NCBI GenBank assembly: GCA_022841205.1
Contig: JALHCK010000020.1
Coordinates: forward strand, 1-12,386
Reading direction: 5' to 3'
DNA from: Methanomicrobiales archaeon
Lineage (GTDB): Archaea > Halobacteriota > Methanomicrobia > Methanomicrobiales > Methanospirillaceae
DNA: 12,386 bases
Below, piece after piece: positions 8,012 to 12,386 of this stretch. Below the pieces are notes generated by a model. The model was not told the origin of the DNA. It did no database searches and saw only the letters and a program-made list of their open reading frames with translations. Both the position numbers and the translations under genes were made by a program. The stretch's first letter is position 1. Each line of letters starts with the position of its first letter.

Positions 8012-8149
8012 AGATTGTGCTGAGGGAAGCATCGCACAAAGTGGGGACCCGTGCCGCAGGAGGAGGGGCACCGGGGTGGAGGCCCTGCCCCTTCGGATTG
8101 GTAGGGGCAGGGTCAGGGGTAGGGGTCGGTCGCAGGGGCGATTATTTGC
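8012..8149 (+). repeat. Dispersed hairpin repeat, copy 2, with 31-bp G-rich insertion
   Basis: Matches 2642-2751. Nearly identical from TGCCGCAGGAGGAGGGGCAC (8052) through CTTCGGATTGGTAGGGG (ending at 8107), then again at CGATTATTTG (8139-8148). Between these, 31 bases (8108-8138) absent from copy 1 are present, ending in GGGG like the insertion point. The hairpin here is CCCTGCCCC (8083-8091), a 12-base loop and GGGGCAGGG (8104-8112): a perfect 9-bp stem. GGGG-CA-GGG-TCA-GGGG-TA-GGGG (8104-8125) fits a G-quadruplex pattern. The rest of 7711-8240 holds no recognisable gene. Confidence 0.75.
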
Positions 8150-8202
8150 GCGGTAAGAAAAAAGACAGCATAAAACACTCTGTTCCTGGTCCCACCCGCA
8201 GC

Positions 8203-8227
8203 ATTCTAACACAAGGTTCGATTCCCT
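8203..8227 (+). repeat. 25-bp repeat, copy 1 (TAACACAAGGTTCG)
   Basis: A 25-base segment containing TAACACAAGGTTCG matches 11386-11410 with three mismatches. Its end, GGTTCGATTCCC, looks like a tRNA T-loop, but no tRNA folds around it. It lies immediately left of a broken PIN-like gene. Confidence 0.5.
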
Positions 8228-8239
8228 CTTTTTTTCTGA

Positions 8240-8446
8240 TCCCCGACTTCAACAGTTTGGCTAGTGGAGAAAGTCGTGTATTGGCAACGCGAGCACATCG
8301 GCATCCTCCTAGTGCGAGAAGACTTTGCCGATATACCGTATCTCCTTGCTGATATGGTCAATGGTCGCGGAGATCCCGGTATGAGAGAACGAGTCTCCTC
8401 ATGGACCTGCCGCCTCATATTGACATCTGGTGTTGCACGGATGTAA
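8240..8446 (+). pseudogene. Remnant of a PIN-like (DUF5615-type) gene
   Basis: The C-terminal half of a small PIN-like nuclease/toxin family protein seems to be present with a frameshift. One frame gives IPDFNSLASGE (8240-8272), resembling the family's hDxDFxxLA block. The next frame, from about 8270, gives VYWQREHIGILLVREDFADI and then PYLLADMVN, resembling the W...HaGIilvr...lLl.L.n block. The N-terminal active-site half is missing; upstream sequence is unrelated. No antitoxin gene was seen beside it. The family assignment rests on motif memory only. The reading on the opposite strand looks like a shadow. Confidence 0.45.
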
Positions 8447-8480
8447 AGATTCAATCCGTTGTCCAATAGATCTGTATTCC

Positions 8481-9182
8481 ATGACCAGTCCCGAAGCATT
8501 TACCAGTCACCTCCGGGCAACAGCGCTTGAATTGGGAACAGATCTTTTTGGTGTTGCCGCTTCAGGCCGCTTTCTCGACCCTCAATATGCAGGGAACAAA
8601 CCACAGGACATCATGGAAACCGCACGCTCCGTGATCGTTATCGGAGTTGCTGTCCCATCGGGGTGCATCGATCACCTCCCGAAAGGAAGGGCTGAGTATA
8701 CAAATACTCTTATGGCCGGGACTGCAACGCTCCGTGTGATCGCCTATCGCCTCGCGCGGGAGATTGAAAAAAGCGGATATAAAGCTACCATCGTCCCGAC
8801 CGAAGGCAGTGAGTTCGGGTACTGGTATGCTGACCGAAAGACCCTCATGGCAGACACCTCGATCAAGTACGCCGCGTTCTGTGCCGGTCTCGGTTCATTT
8901 GGGATCAATCACCTGTTGATAACCGATGCATATGGTCCCAGGGTGAGGATGACTGCAATCATCACTGATGCTCCCCTCAGTGTATGTGAAAATGCACCCC
9001 GCCCGCTAATCTACGAAGGGTGCAGGGAATGTATGAAGTGTATTGAAGCGTGCCCCGTAACCGCCTTCAAAGCAGATGGAACGATCGACCGCCATCGATG
9101 TGCGGAATATATGTTCCAGACCCTTGGAGGTCTCCGGTGCGGACTCTGTGTAAAGGTATGCCCGGCAGGACGCATAGGATAA
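8481..9182 (+). CDS. 2x[4Fe-4S] protein related to the epoxyqueuosine reductase superfamily
   Basis: A 233-aa cytosolic iron-sulfur protein. ATG 8481 is chosen because family-like sequence begins there; no ribosome-binding site is visible and the transcript may have a short leader. The first ~170 residues match the COG1600-type fold preceding the clusters (ELGTDLFGVAASGRF, ARSVIVIGVAVP, AAFCAGLGSFGINHLLITDA at 131-150, GPRVRMTAIITDAPL). Then come C181-x2-C184-x2-C187-x3-C191-P and C207...C220-x2-C223-x3-C227-P, enough for two 4Fe-4S clusters. QueG uses such clusters with cobalamin to reduce epoxyqueuosine, but this protein is shorter than QueG, ends right after the second cluster and lacks the C-terminal HEAT-like part. 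A different reductase role is therefore likely. It stands alone after a non-coding spacer and ends in a strong hairpin. Confidence 0.85.
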   Translation: MTSPEAFTSHLRATALELGTDLFGVAASGRFLDPQYAGNKPQDIMETARSVIVIGVAVPSGCIDHLPKGRAEYTNTLMAGTATLRVIAYRLAREIEKSGYKATIVPTEGSEFGYWYADRKTLMADTSIKYAAFCAGLGSFGINHLLITDAYGPRVRMTAIITDAPLSVCENAPRPLIYEGCRECMKCIEACPVTAFKADGTIDRHRCAEYMFQTLGGLRCGLCVKVCPAGRIG

Positions 9183-9213
9183 CCGCAGGAACCGCGGCCC
9201 CGGTTCCGGTTAT
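9179..9213 (+). terminator. Long hairpin overlapping the stop codon of the Fe-S gene
   Basis: ATAACCG (9179-9185) pairs with CGGTTAT (9207-9213) and GAACCG (9189-9194) pairs with CGGTTC (9201-9206). The result is 13 bp with a 3-base bulge and a 6-base loop. The TAA stop (9180-9182) lies in the stem. A T-rich CTTTTATTC follows only 35 bp later, so it may terminate transcription or protect the 3' end. Confidence 0.5.
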
Positions 9214-9247
9214 GATCCTCGTATTGACAGGGTCTCCGGACATATCT

Positions 9248-9256
9248 CTTTTATTC
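9248..9256 (+). promoter_or_regulatory. TATA box for the 102-aa gene (probably leaderless)
   Basis: CTTTTATTC is centred 27 bp upstream of ATG 9279, the normal archaeal TATA-to-start distance, so transcription should begin at or just before the start codon. The lack of a purine-rich ribosome-binding site agrees with a leaderless message. Confidence 0.45.
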
Positions 9257-9278
9257 TTCACCGTACAATACATCCGGG

Positions 9279-9587
9279 ATGTCTCCTGTTCCCCGGTGCA
9301 TCAACCGTCTCAGTTCCACTATTCTTCTCAGGGATACTGACGAGAAGGTGATCAATGAATTTGTGCGGGCAAACTGCGCGGAATACTATGTACTTCCCCC
9401 AAATTTCGAGTTCCGGGGTGTGACCATTCTCCTGAACACCCCGATGCTGCTTGGTTTTAAGATCAGGAAAAAGAAGATACTGATACCGTTTGTTAAACCC
9501 TGCTATGGTCCGATGCTTTTTGAAGTGAGTGCAGAAGATGGCGATTTCGAATTCCTGCGATCGGTGCTGAAAAAAGAACAGGCATGA
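9279..9587 (+). CDS. Conserved-looking small protein of unknown function
   Basis: A 102-aa protein of no family I can name. It has no signal peptide and no certain membrane helix. The middle is hydrophobic and strand-like (GVTILLNTPMLLGFKI, 50-65), followed by a basic RKKKILIPF and KPCYGPMLFEVSAED. The N-terminal third is helical and charged (DTDEKVINEFVRANC). Composition and codon use resemble the neighbouring real genes, and the TATA spacing supports ATG 9279 as a leaderless start. It lies 96 bp after the Fe-S gene, beyond a hairpin, and so is probably its own unit. A small cytosolic alpha/beta protein is the most that can be said. Confidence 0.65.
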   Translation: MSPVPRCINRLSSTILLRDTDEKVINEFVRANCAEYYVLPPNFEFRGVTILLNTPMLLGFKIRKKKILIPFVKPCYGPMLFEVSAEDGDFEFLRSVLKKEQA

Positions 9588-9645
9588 TCCGGGAAAATCA
9601 CGTGTGGCTTCCGATTAACCTTTAGACTCGTGACATCGGTTTGAG

Positions 9646-9659
9646 AAATATTTTATATT
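9646..9659 (+). promoter_or_regulatory. TATA/BRE for the CxGDxxC protein gene
   Basis: AAATATTTTATATT is the strongest AT-rich element before the gene, with a purine (BRE-like) start. It predicts transcription starting near 9680, which rules out the TTG at 9641 as start and favours ATG 9698 or 9722. Confidence 0.45.
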
Positions 9660-9721
9660 CACCGGTATATTTCAGGATACCAACAGTCCGTTCGCGGATG
9701 GCGTATATTTTGTGTGATATC

Positions 9722-10210
9722 ATGGTACACGTGAAAGATATCCCCTATGTTACGCGGTGGAGGATGGCAAACCACGTCCTCACCCGTCTTGTCGTTGCGC
9801 TGGGCGATGGTTCGGACGCAAACGACGTTTCAGCATTTCGTGATCGGATGTATTCCGAAATGGGGCAGGAAATCCTTTCCATTGCCAATCGTTACGGGAT
9901 GAAACGGGATGATGCTTCGCATCTCGTCCAGACTCTCGGAACTATCTCGGTAATCCTGTTCGGACCCGAGTTCGAAACAAGGTATATCGAGGGATTCCCT
10001 GAAGAAGCGATCATCCGCCTGACCGAATGTGCCATGTTCCGGGAAGAGAGTGCGCACGGTATCTCCCCCTCGCAGGTGAACAATGTCTGCCAGGCCTATG
10101 TCCGGCACGCCATCGAGGCGCTGAACCCTGAATTTACTGTGACCATCAGCCGCGCCCGGTGTCGCGGCGATTCGTTCTGCGAGATGATCATCGGAAGAAA
10201 AGAGAGATGA
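9722..10210 (+). CDS. Small V4R / ATC-hydrolase-like domain protein (CxGDxxC motif)
   Basis: A 162-aa soluble protein. ATG 9722 is preferred because it lies downstream of the predicted transcription start; ATG 9698 (eight residues more) is an alternative and neither has a clear ribosome-binding site. The chain is mostly helical (MYSEMGQEILSIANRYGM, PEEAIIRLTECAMFREES, VNNVCQAYVRHAIEALNP) and ends in a strand pair, FTVTISRARCRGDSFCEMII. The C147-R-G-D-S-F-C153 signature is what ends V4R, ATC-hydrolase-like and methanogen output-domain proteins, where it sits in a sensor or ligand-binding fold. Here it is a stand-alone domain without kinase, HTH or PAS. A sensing or ligand-binding role is inferred from the motif; no partner is adjacent, and the next 700 bp are decayed. 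Confidence 0.7.
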   Translation: MVHVKDIPYVTRWRMANHVLTRLVVALGDGSDANDVSAFRDRMYSEMGQEILSIANRYGMKRDDASHLVQTLGTISVILFGPEFETRYIEGFPEEAIIRLTECAMFREESAHGISPSQVNNVCQAYVRHAIEALNPEFTVTISRARCRGDSFCEMIIGRKER

Positions 10211-10435
10211 TCCCGGTTCCACCTGTGTTTTCCCGCGCAAAGACTGGCAGAACCAGCGATCCTGAAAGTGGCAAACATGCGTAACATTACCCATTAAGAG
10301 CGATTTGTACGAGAGACCGGTATTTTGTCCCAGCGGTGGCCCCTTGTATGCCGCCATGGCCCCACCCGGCAGAATAGCAATCGAATATTCTAATTTTCCT
10401 GTTCTACTCCTTCTTTGTCTTGAGGTGAAGCATTC

Positions 10436-10668
10436 ATGGTTTTTCTATACCTATCCGCTGGGCTGATTACCCAACAGGTGAGACAGATGGACATGCCATG
10501 GACGAAGGCGAAAGAGGTACCATCAGGGGTATTAAGATACCGCCCATTCCTGGACCTGAATACTGATACATTCCACCATAGGTGCTACAGCGGAAGAATG
10601 CTGGACATTGCCGAGCTTACGGAAAAAAGCCGTGGAACAGTATAAGGGGAAGAGGATCCGCACCTGTC
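10436..10668 (+). pseudogene. Decayed gene segment A (duplicated at 11691-11846)
   Basis: ATG 10436 has a good GAGGTGA upstream and opens 69 codons with no recognisable product. The part from 10473 on, strongest at 10545-10666, is repeated at 11691-11846 with substitutions and small indels that shift the frame. A shared KAVEQY(x4)RIR-like reading exists in one frame of both, but the two copies keep different open frames, so neither looks functional. I read it as the relic of an unidentified gene, or a conserved non-coding segment, duplicated along with rubredoxin. Confidence 0.5.
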
Positions 10669-10904
10669 TTGAGGTCCCAGTTACCCCTGGAACTGTCCCC
10701 CCAAGCGAGGCCCGGTTCATACGAGTGTCAGACTTCCCGCCTGCTCCAGCAAAACGACGCTGTATGCCATAATACGGACAAATACCCATCCATATTGATA
10801 TCACCAGTATCTCGATGATTCGCAAGCCGGTAAGAAACCCTGGTGTAAGAACCACGGATTTGTAATCGAAGAAACCAACAGGCCGTTACTGTTGCCTCAA
10901 GAAG
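10669..10904. other. Gene-free stretch between segment A and rubredoxin
   Basis: No credible gene. A minus-strand frame across 10532-10855 has a hydrophobic start but overlaps the decayed repeat and has no ribosome-binding site. A small hairpin, CAACAG-(7 nt)-CTGTTG, lies at 10876-10894. Confidence 0.35.
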
Positions 10905-10911
10905 AAAAAAA
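10905..10911 (-). terminator. U-tract terminator of rubredoxin
   Basis: On the minus strand, seven consecutive T follow the rubredoxin stop codon by 7 bp, then TCTTCTTG and a CAACAG/CTGTTG hairpin. A U-tract right after the stop is a typical archaeal intrinsic terminator. Confidence 0.55.
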
Positions 10912-10918
10912 TGAGAAT

Positions 10919-11275
10919 TTATTCGGTTGGTACAAAGGCGCTCTTTCCAACCTTTGCATATACCCCGCATACAGGGCAGATATAACTATCAGGCAAATCT
11001 TCAAACGCTGTTCCCGGTTTAATCCCGTTCTTCGGCTCTCCCCGCTCGGGATCATACATGTACCCGCATGCGATGCAGCGATACCGTCCCGAAGGGGCTT
11101 CCAGTGCAGTGAATGCAGTCTTCCCTATCTTTGCTTTTCCACACACAGGACAGATGTAGGATTTGGGAAGATCTTCAAACGCTGTTCCCGGTGGGATACC
11201 GTTCTTAGGCTCCCCCCGTACAGGATCATAAATGTATCCGCAAACTTCACATCTGTACGGCCTCATTTTTTTCAT
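10919..11275 (-). CDS. Tandem two-domain rubredoxin
   Basis: A 118-aa cytosolic electron carrier made of two rubredoxin domains. ATG 11275 (MKKMRPYRCEVCG) is preceded by GGGGA; an upstream in-frame GTG/ATG region lacks family sequence. Domain 1 has C9-x2-C12 and C42-x2-C45, domain 2 has C67-x2-C70 and C100-x2-C103, each able to bind one iron. Both have 29 residues between Cys pairs. The segments GEPKNGI(P/K)PGTAFEDLP and SYICPVCG are shared, and the DNA of the two halves is also very similar, indicating an internal duplication. The Trp usual before the second Cys pair is Tyr in both domains (SYICPVC). Rubredoxins in methanogens deliver electrons to rubrerythrin, flavodiiron or superoxide-reducing proteins; none is intact nearby. 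A monocistronic gene with its own terminator. Confidence 0.93.
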   Translation of the reverse strand: MKKMRPYRCEVCGYIYDPVRGEPKNGIPPGTAFEDLPKSYICPVCGKAKIGKTAFTALEAPSGRYRCIACGYMYDPERGEPKNGIKPGTAFEDLPDSYICPVCGVYAKVGKSAFVPTE

Positions 11276-11295
11276 ATCAATTCCCCATTTTTCCT

Positions 11296-11310
11296 GTTGC
11301 TCGTTGCAAC
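11296..11310 (-). promoter_or_regulatory. Inverted repeat in the rubredoxin leader
   Basis: GTTGC-(5 nt)-GCAAC sits 20-35 bp upstream of the rubredoxin ATG, between its ribosome-binding region and a TATA-like TTTCTTAAAG (minus strand, about 11348-11357). It could be an operator or a small leader hairpin. Confidence 0.35.
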
Positions 11311-11385
11311 ACAAAATTGAAGATCGGGTGAGGCAATAAAGACACCGCTTTAAGAAACCCCCTCTGGGTTAGCTTTCGTTCATTA

Positions 11386-11410
11386 ATTGTAACACAAGGT
11401 TCGGATCCCT
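11386..11410 (+). repeat. 25-bp repeat, copy 2 (TAACACAAGGTTCG)
   Basis: Matches 8203-8227 with three mismatches, in the same orientation. It lies about 110 bp upstream of the rubredoxin start, beyond its promoter. The two copies bracket about 3.2 kb. Confidence 0.5.
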
Positions 11411-11690
11411 GGTAATCTTATTCATATTCCTTCAATTTTTGAAGAGCGCCTGTGTTTCCATGCCGTGACCAAACGGTGATGAACGATGAGGTGGAACGGG
11501 TGTTGGACTATGGGGGTGGCGGACCAACACCTGATCTTTCGATCCGGATCTCTACCGGTTCTTACGCAGGAACGGTGCGTAAGCCTCAGGCTTCGCCTGC
11601 CAATAAATGAGGTTGGTTGAACCAATGACTACATTTGACTCGCGGCCGTTGAGAAACCCACCGATCTCGCAGACCGGGCCCGGGCATGAG
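11411..11690. other. Gene-free stretch with two hairpins
   Basis: No gene is supported. Two adjacent hairpins are clear: CTTACGC (11561-11567) with GCGTAAG (11577-11583), and CAGGC-TTC-GCCTG (11587-11599). A 43-codon frame (11479-11610) runs through them, without ribosome-binding site or recognisable product. Confidence 0.4.
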
Positions 11691-11846
11691 AACAGGAGAT
11701 GCAGACATGGCCGTTGTCAAGGGATATCTCCATTCCCGAAACTGAATATTAATATATTCCACCATAGCTGCACCAGCTGCAGCAGGACATTGCCGAGCTC
11801 ACGGAAAAGCCGTGGAACAGTATGATGAGAAGATGATCCGCATCTG
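11691..11846 (+). repeat. Decayed gene segment B (copy of 10473-10666)
   Basis: A degenerate direct copy of segment A. Shared blocks include ATTCCACCATAG, GGACATTGCCGAGCT, ACGGAAAA, GCCGTGGAACAGTAT and GATCCGCA, in the same order and orientation. At 11846 it stops and rubredoxin-derived sequence begins at once. Confidence 0.7.
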
Positions 11847-11907
11847 ACAGATGAAGGATTTGGGAAGATCTACCAACACTGTTCCTGGCGGGATACCGTT
11901 CTTAAGA
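11846..11907 (-). pseudogene. Truncated rubredoxin fragment
   Basis: About 61 bp match 11149-11209 inside the intact rubredoxin gene with roughly seven mismatches, in the same orientation: GACAGATG, AGGATTTGGGAAGATCT and GGGATACCGTTCTTA are shared. On the minus strand it covers the KNGIPPGTAFEDLPKSYIC part of domain 1 without the first Cys pair, so it cannot make a working domain. It is fused to segment B, whereas the intact copies of the two parts are separated by about 480 bp. Confidence 0.8.
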
Positions 11908-11989
11908 CCTGCTGCCATTTATAGACGCCGGATCATGCTTGCATCATACTATCAAACTAAAAAAATTGCAATCGACTATCTTATGATTG

Positions 11990-12008
11990 TTCATGATTAT
12001 TATTTACA
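11990..12008 (+). promoter_or_regulatory. AT-rich promoter element of tRNA-Leu
   Basis: TGATTATTATTTACAG lies 15-30 bp before the mature tRNA start, the position expected for the archaeal TATA box of a tRNA gene. The surrounding 80 bp are AT-rich, so the exact box is uncertain. Confidence 0.35.
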
Positions 12009-12022
12009 GAATCACATTTTGT

Positions 12023-12107
12023 GCGAGGGTATCTAAGCCAGGCCAAAAGAGCGGGACTTAAGATCCCGTCACGGAGGTGTTCGTGGGTTCGAATCCCACC
12101 CCTCGCA
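12023..12107 (+). tRNA. tRNA-Leu (anticodon TAA)
   Basis: An 85-nt type II tRNA without encoded CCA. Acceptor stem GCGAGGG (12023-12029) pairs perfectly with CCCTCGC (12100-12106), with A as discriminator. D stem TCT/AGA has a GG-containing loop. Anticodon stem CGGGA/TCCCG encloses CTTAAGA, anticodon TAA at 12059-12061. The 14-nt variable arm has a small CAC/GTG stem, and the T arm is GTGGG-TTCGAAT-CCCAC. The long variable arm and TAA anticodon fit leucine. No intron. T-rich DNA follows. Confidence 0.93.
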
Positions 12108-12319
12108 TTCTCGTGTTAAAAGAATCTTGTTAAATTATTTTAAAGTCATTTTAGCCTTCGAATTTCATTTTGAATTTTGTTAAATCTAAAATATAAACTA
12201 TCCAAATGAGAATCGTATCCTGATGTATACTCTTGAGAATATGAATCATATCTTTCACGATTTCCGTAACTCGATTCCATATTCAGTAGATAGTGTAGGA
12301 AAAGTTCTGTAAATTCAGA
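12108..12319. other. AT-rich spacer after tRNA-Leu
   Basis: No gene found. The composition shifts abruptly to AT-rich after the tRNA, with T-runs near 12130-12160 that could end tRNA transcription. The shift at a tRNA 3' end is compatible with an integrated element, but I found no repeat of the tRNA end within the window. Confidence 0.35.
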
Positions 12320-12358
12320 GACCCCGTATCCTAAGGACCAACAAAGGAGAACGGGGTC
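12320..12358 (+). promoter_or_regulatory. Hairpin holding the ribosome-binding site of the last gene in its loop
   Basis: GACCCCGT (12320-12327) and ACGGGGTC (12351-12358) form a perfect 8-bp stem. AAGGAGA (about 12344-12350) is at the end of the 23-nt loop and the ATG follows the stem directly. This suggests structure-limited translation. Confidence 0.5.
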
Positions 12359-12386
12359 ATGGAACTATTAGATTTTGTGGAGCAAT
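12359..12386 (+). CDS. Start of a gene cut by the window edge
   Basis: ATG with AAGGAG at about nine bases upstream, giving MELLDFVEQ before the window ends. Nine residues are too few for an assignment. The beginning resembles N-termini of IS1595-type transposases (short acidic-hydrophobic start before a PTEE-like block), and a hairpin around the ribosome-binding site is common in transposase genes, but this is only a suggestion. Confidence 0.4.

Noticed and set aside
2642..8149. CRISPR array
   Set aside because: Only two copies of the repeat, 5 kb apart, with no regular spacers anywhere in the window.
8203..8227. Possible tRNA because of GGTTCGATTCCC
   Set aside because: No acceptor, D or anticodon arms can be folded around it, and the T stem itself is imperfect.
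9641..9721. TTG 9641 start for the CxGDxxC protein
   Set aside because: It lies on the likely TATA box, upstream of the predicted transcript start.
10532..10855. Minus-strand frame with a hydrophobic N-terminus
   Set aside because: No ribosome-binding site, overlaps the decayed repeat segment, and its duplicate at 11731-11846 does not preserve the frame.
11479..11610. 43-codon frame starting with GTG-ATG
   Set aside because: Runs through two hairpins, has no ribosome-binding site and no recognisable protein; could be a relic but is not supported.

Overview
The window looks like a chromosomal segment of a methanogenic archaeon, most plausibly of the order Methanomicrobiales (Methanoregula/Methanosphaerula-like). 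This is an inference from the content: an archaeal TolB-type surface propeller with a PGF-CTERM-like tail, an aconitase-X enzyme, several small iron-sulfur proteins, a tandem rubredoxin, TATA-box promoters, one probably leaderless gene, and a type II tRNA-Leu. There is no rRNA and no CRISPR array. GC is moderate in the genes and drops sharply around and after the tRNA.

Layout, left to right. (1) 341-2299 (+): a two-gene cluster of exported proteins, a 211-aa secreted protein of unknown function and a 435-aa beta-propeller with a C-terminal sorting signal. (2) 2300-2907: a gene-free spacer between convergent genes, with a purine-skewed stretch and copy 1 of a hairpin-bearing dispersed repeat. 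(3) 2908-5942 (-): a winged-helix/Cys-rich/2x[4Fe-4S] protein, preceded by a single-chain aconitase X (swivel domain fused to catalytic domain). (4) 6268-7710 (+): a DHA2-type 14-TM MFS transporter, divergent from aconitase X across 325 bp with a clear TATA box and a dyad on the enzyme side. (5) 7711-8480: a second spacer with repeat copy 2 (carrying a G-quadruplex-forming 31-bp insertion) and a broken PIN-like (DUF5615-type) gene. (6) 8481-10210 (+): three small genes, a 2x[4Fe-4S] protein related to the epoxyqueuosine reductase superfamily, a 102-aa protein of unknown function with a probably leaderless promoter, and a 162-aa protein with a CxGDxxC signature. (7) 10211-12022: a decayed region around an intact two-domain rubredoxin (minus strand). 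A segment left of the rubredoxin recurs to its right, joined directly to a truncated piece of rubredoxin; this reads as a duplication with an internal deletion. (8) 12023-12107: tRNA-Leu(UAA), followed by AT-rich DNA and the start of a gene at the right edge whose ribosome-binding site lies in the loop of a hairpin.

The metabolic centre is the aconitase-X/transporter/Fe-S block. The fused enzyme keeps three candidate cluster cysteines but departs from the family consensus at the GCPH motif, so its substrate cannot be assumed to be mevalonate 5-phosphate or hydroxyproline. The divergent transporter could handle a related metabolite, but that is a guess from position only. The other notable material is repeats and relics: a two-copy structured repeat with compensatory changes, the rubredoxin duplication/deletion scar, and the PIN-like relic.
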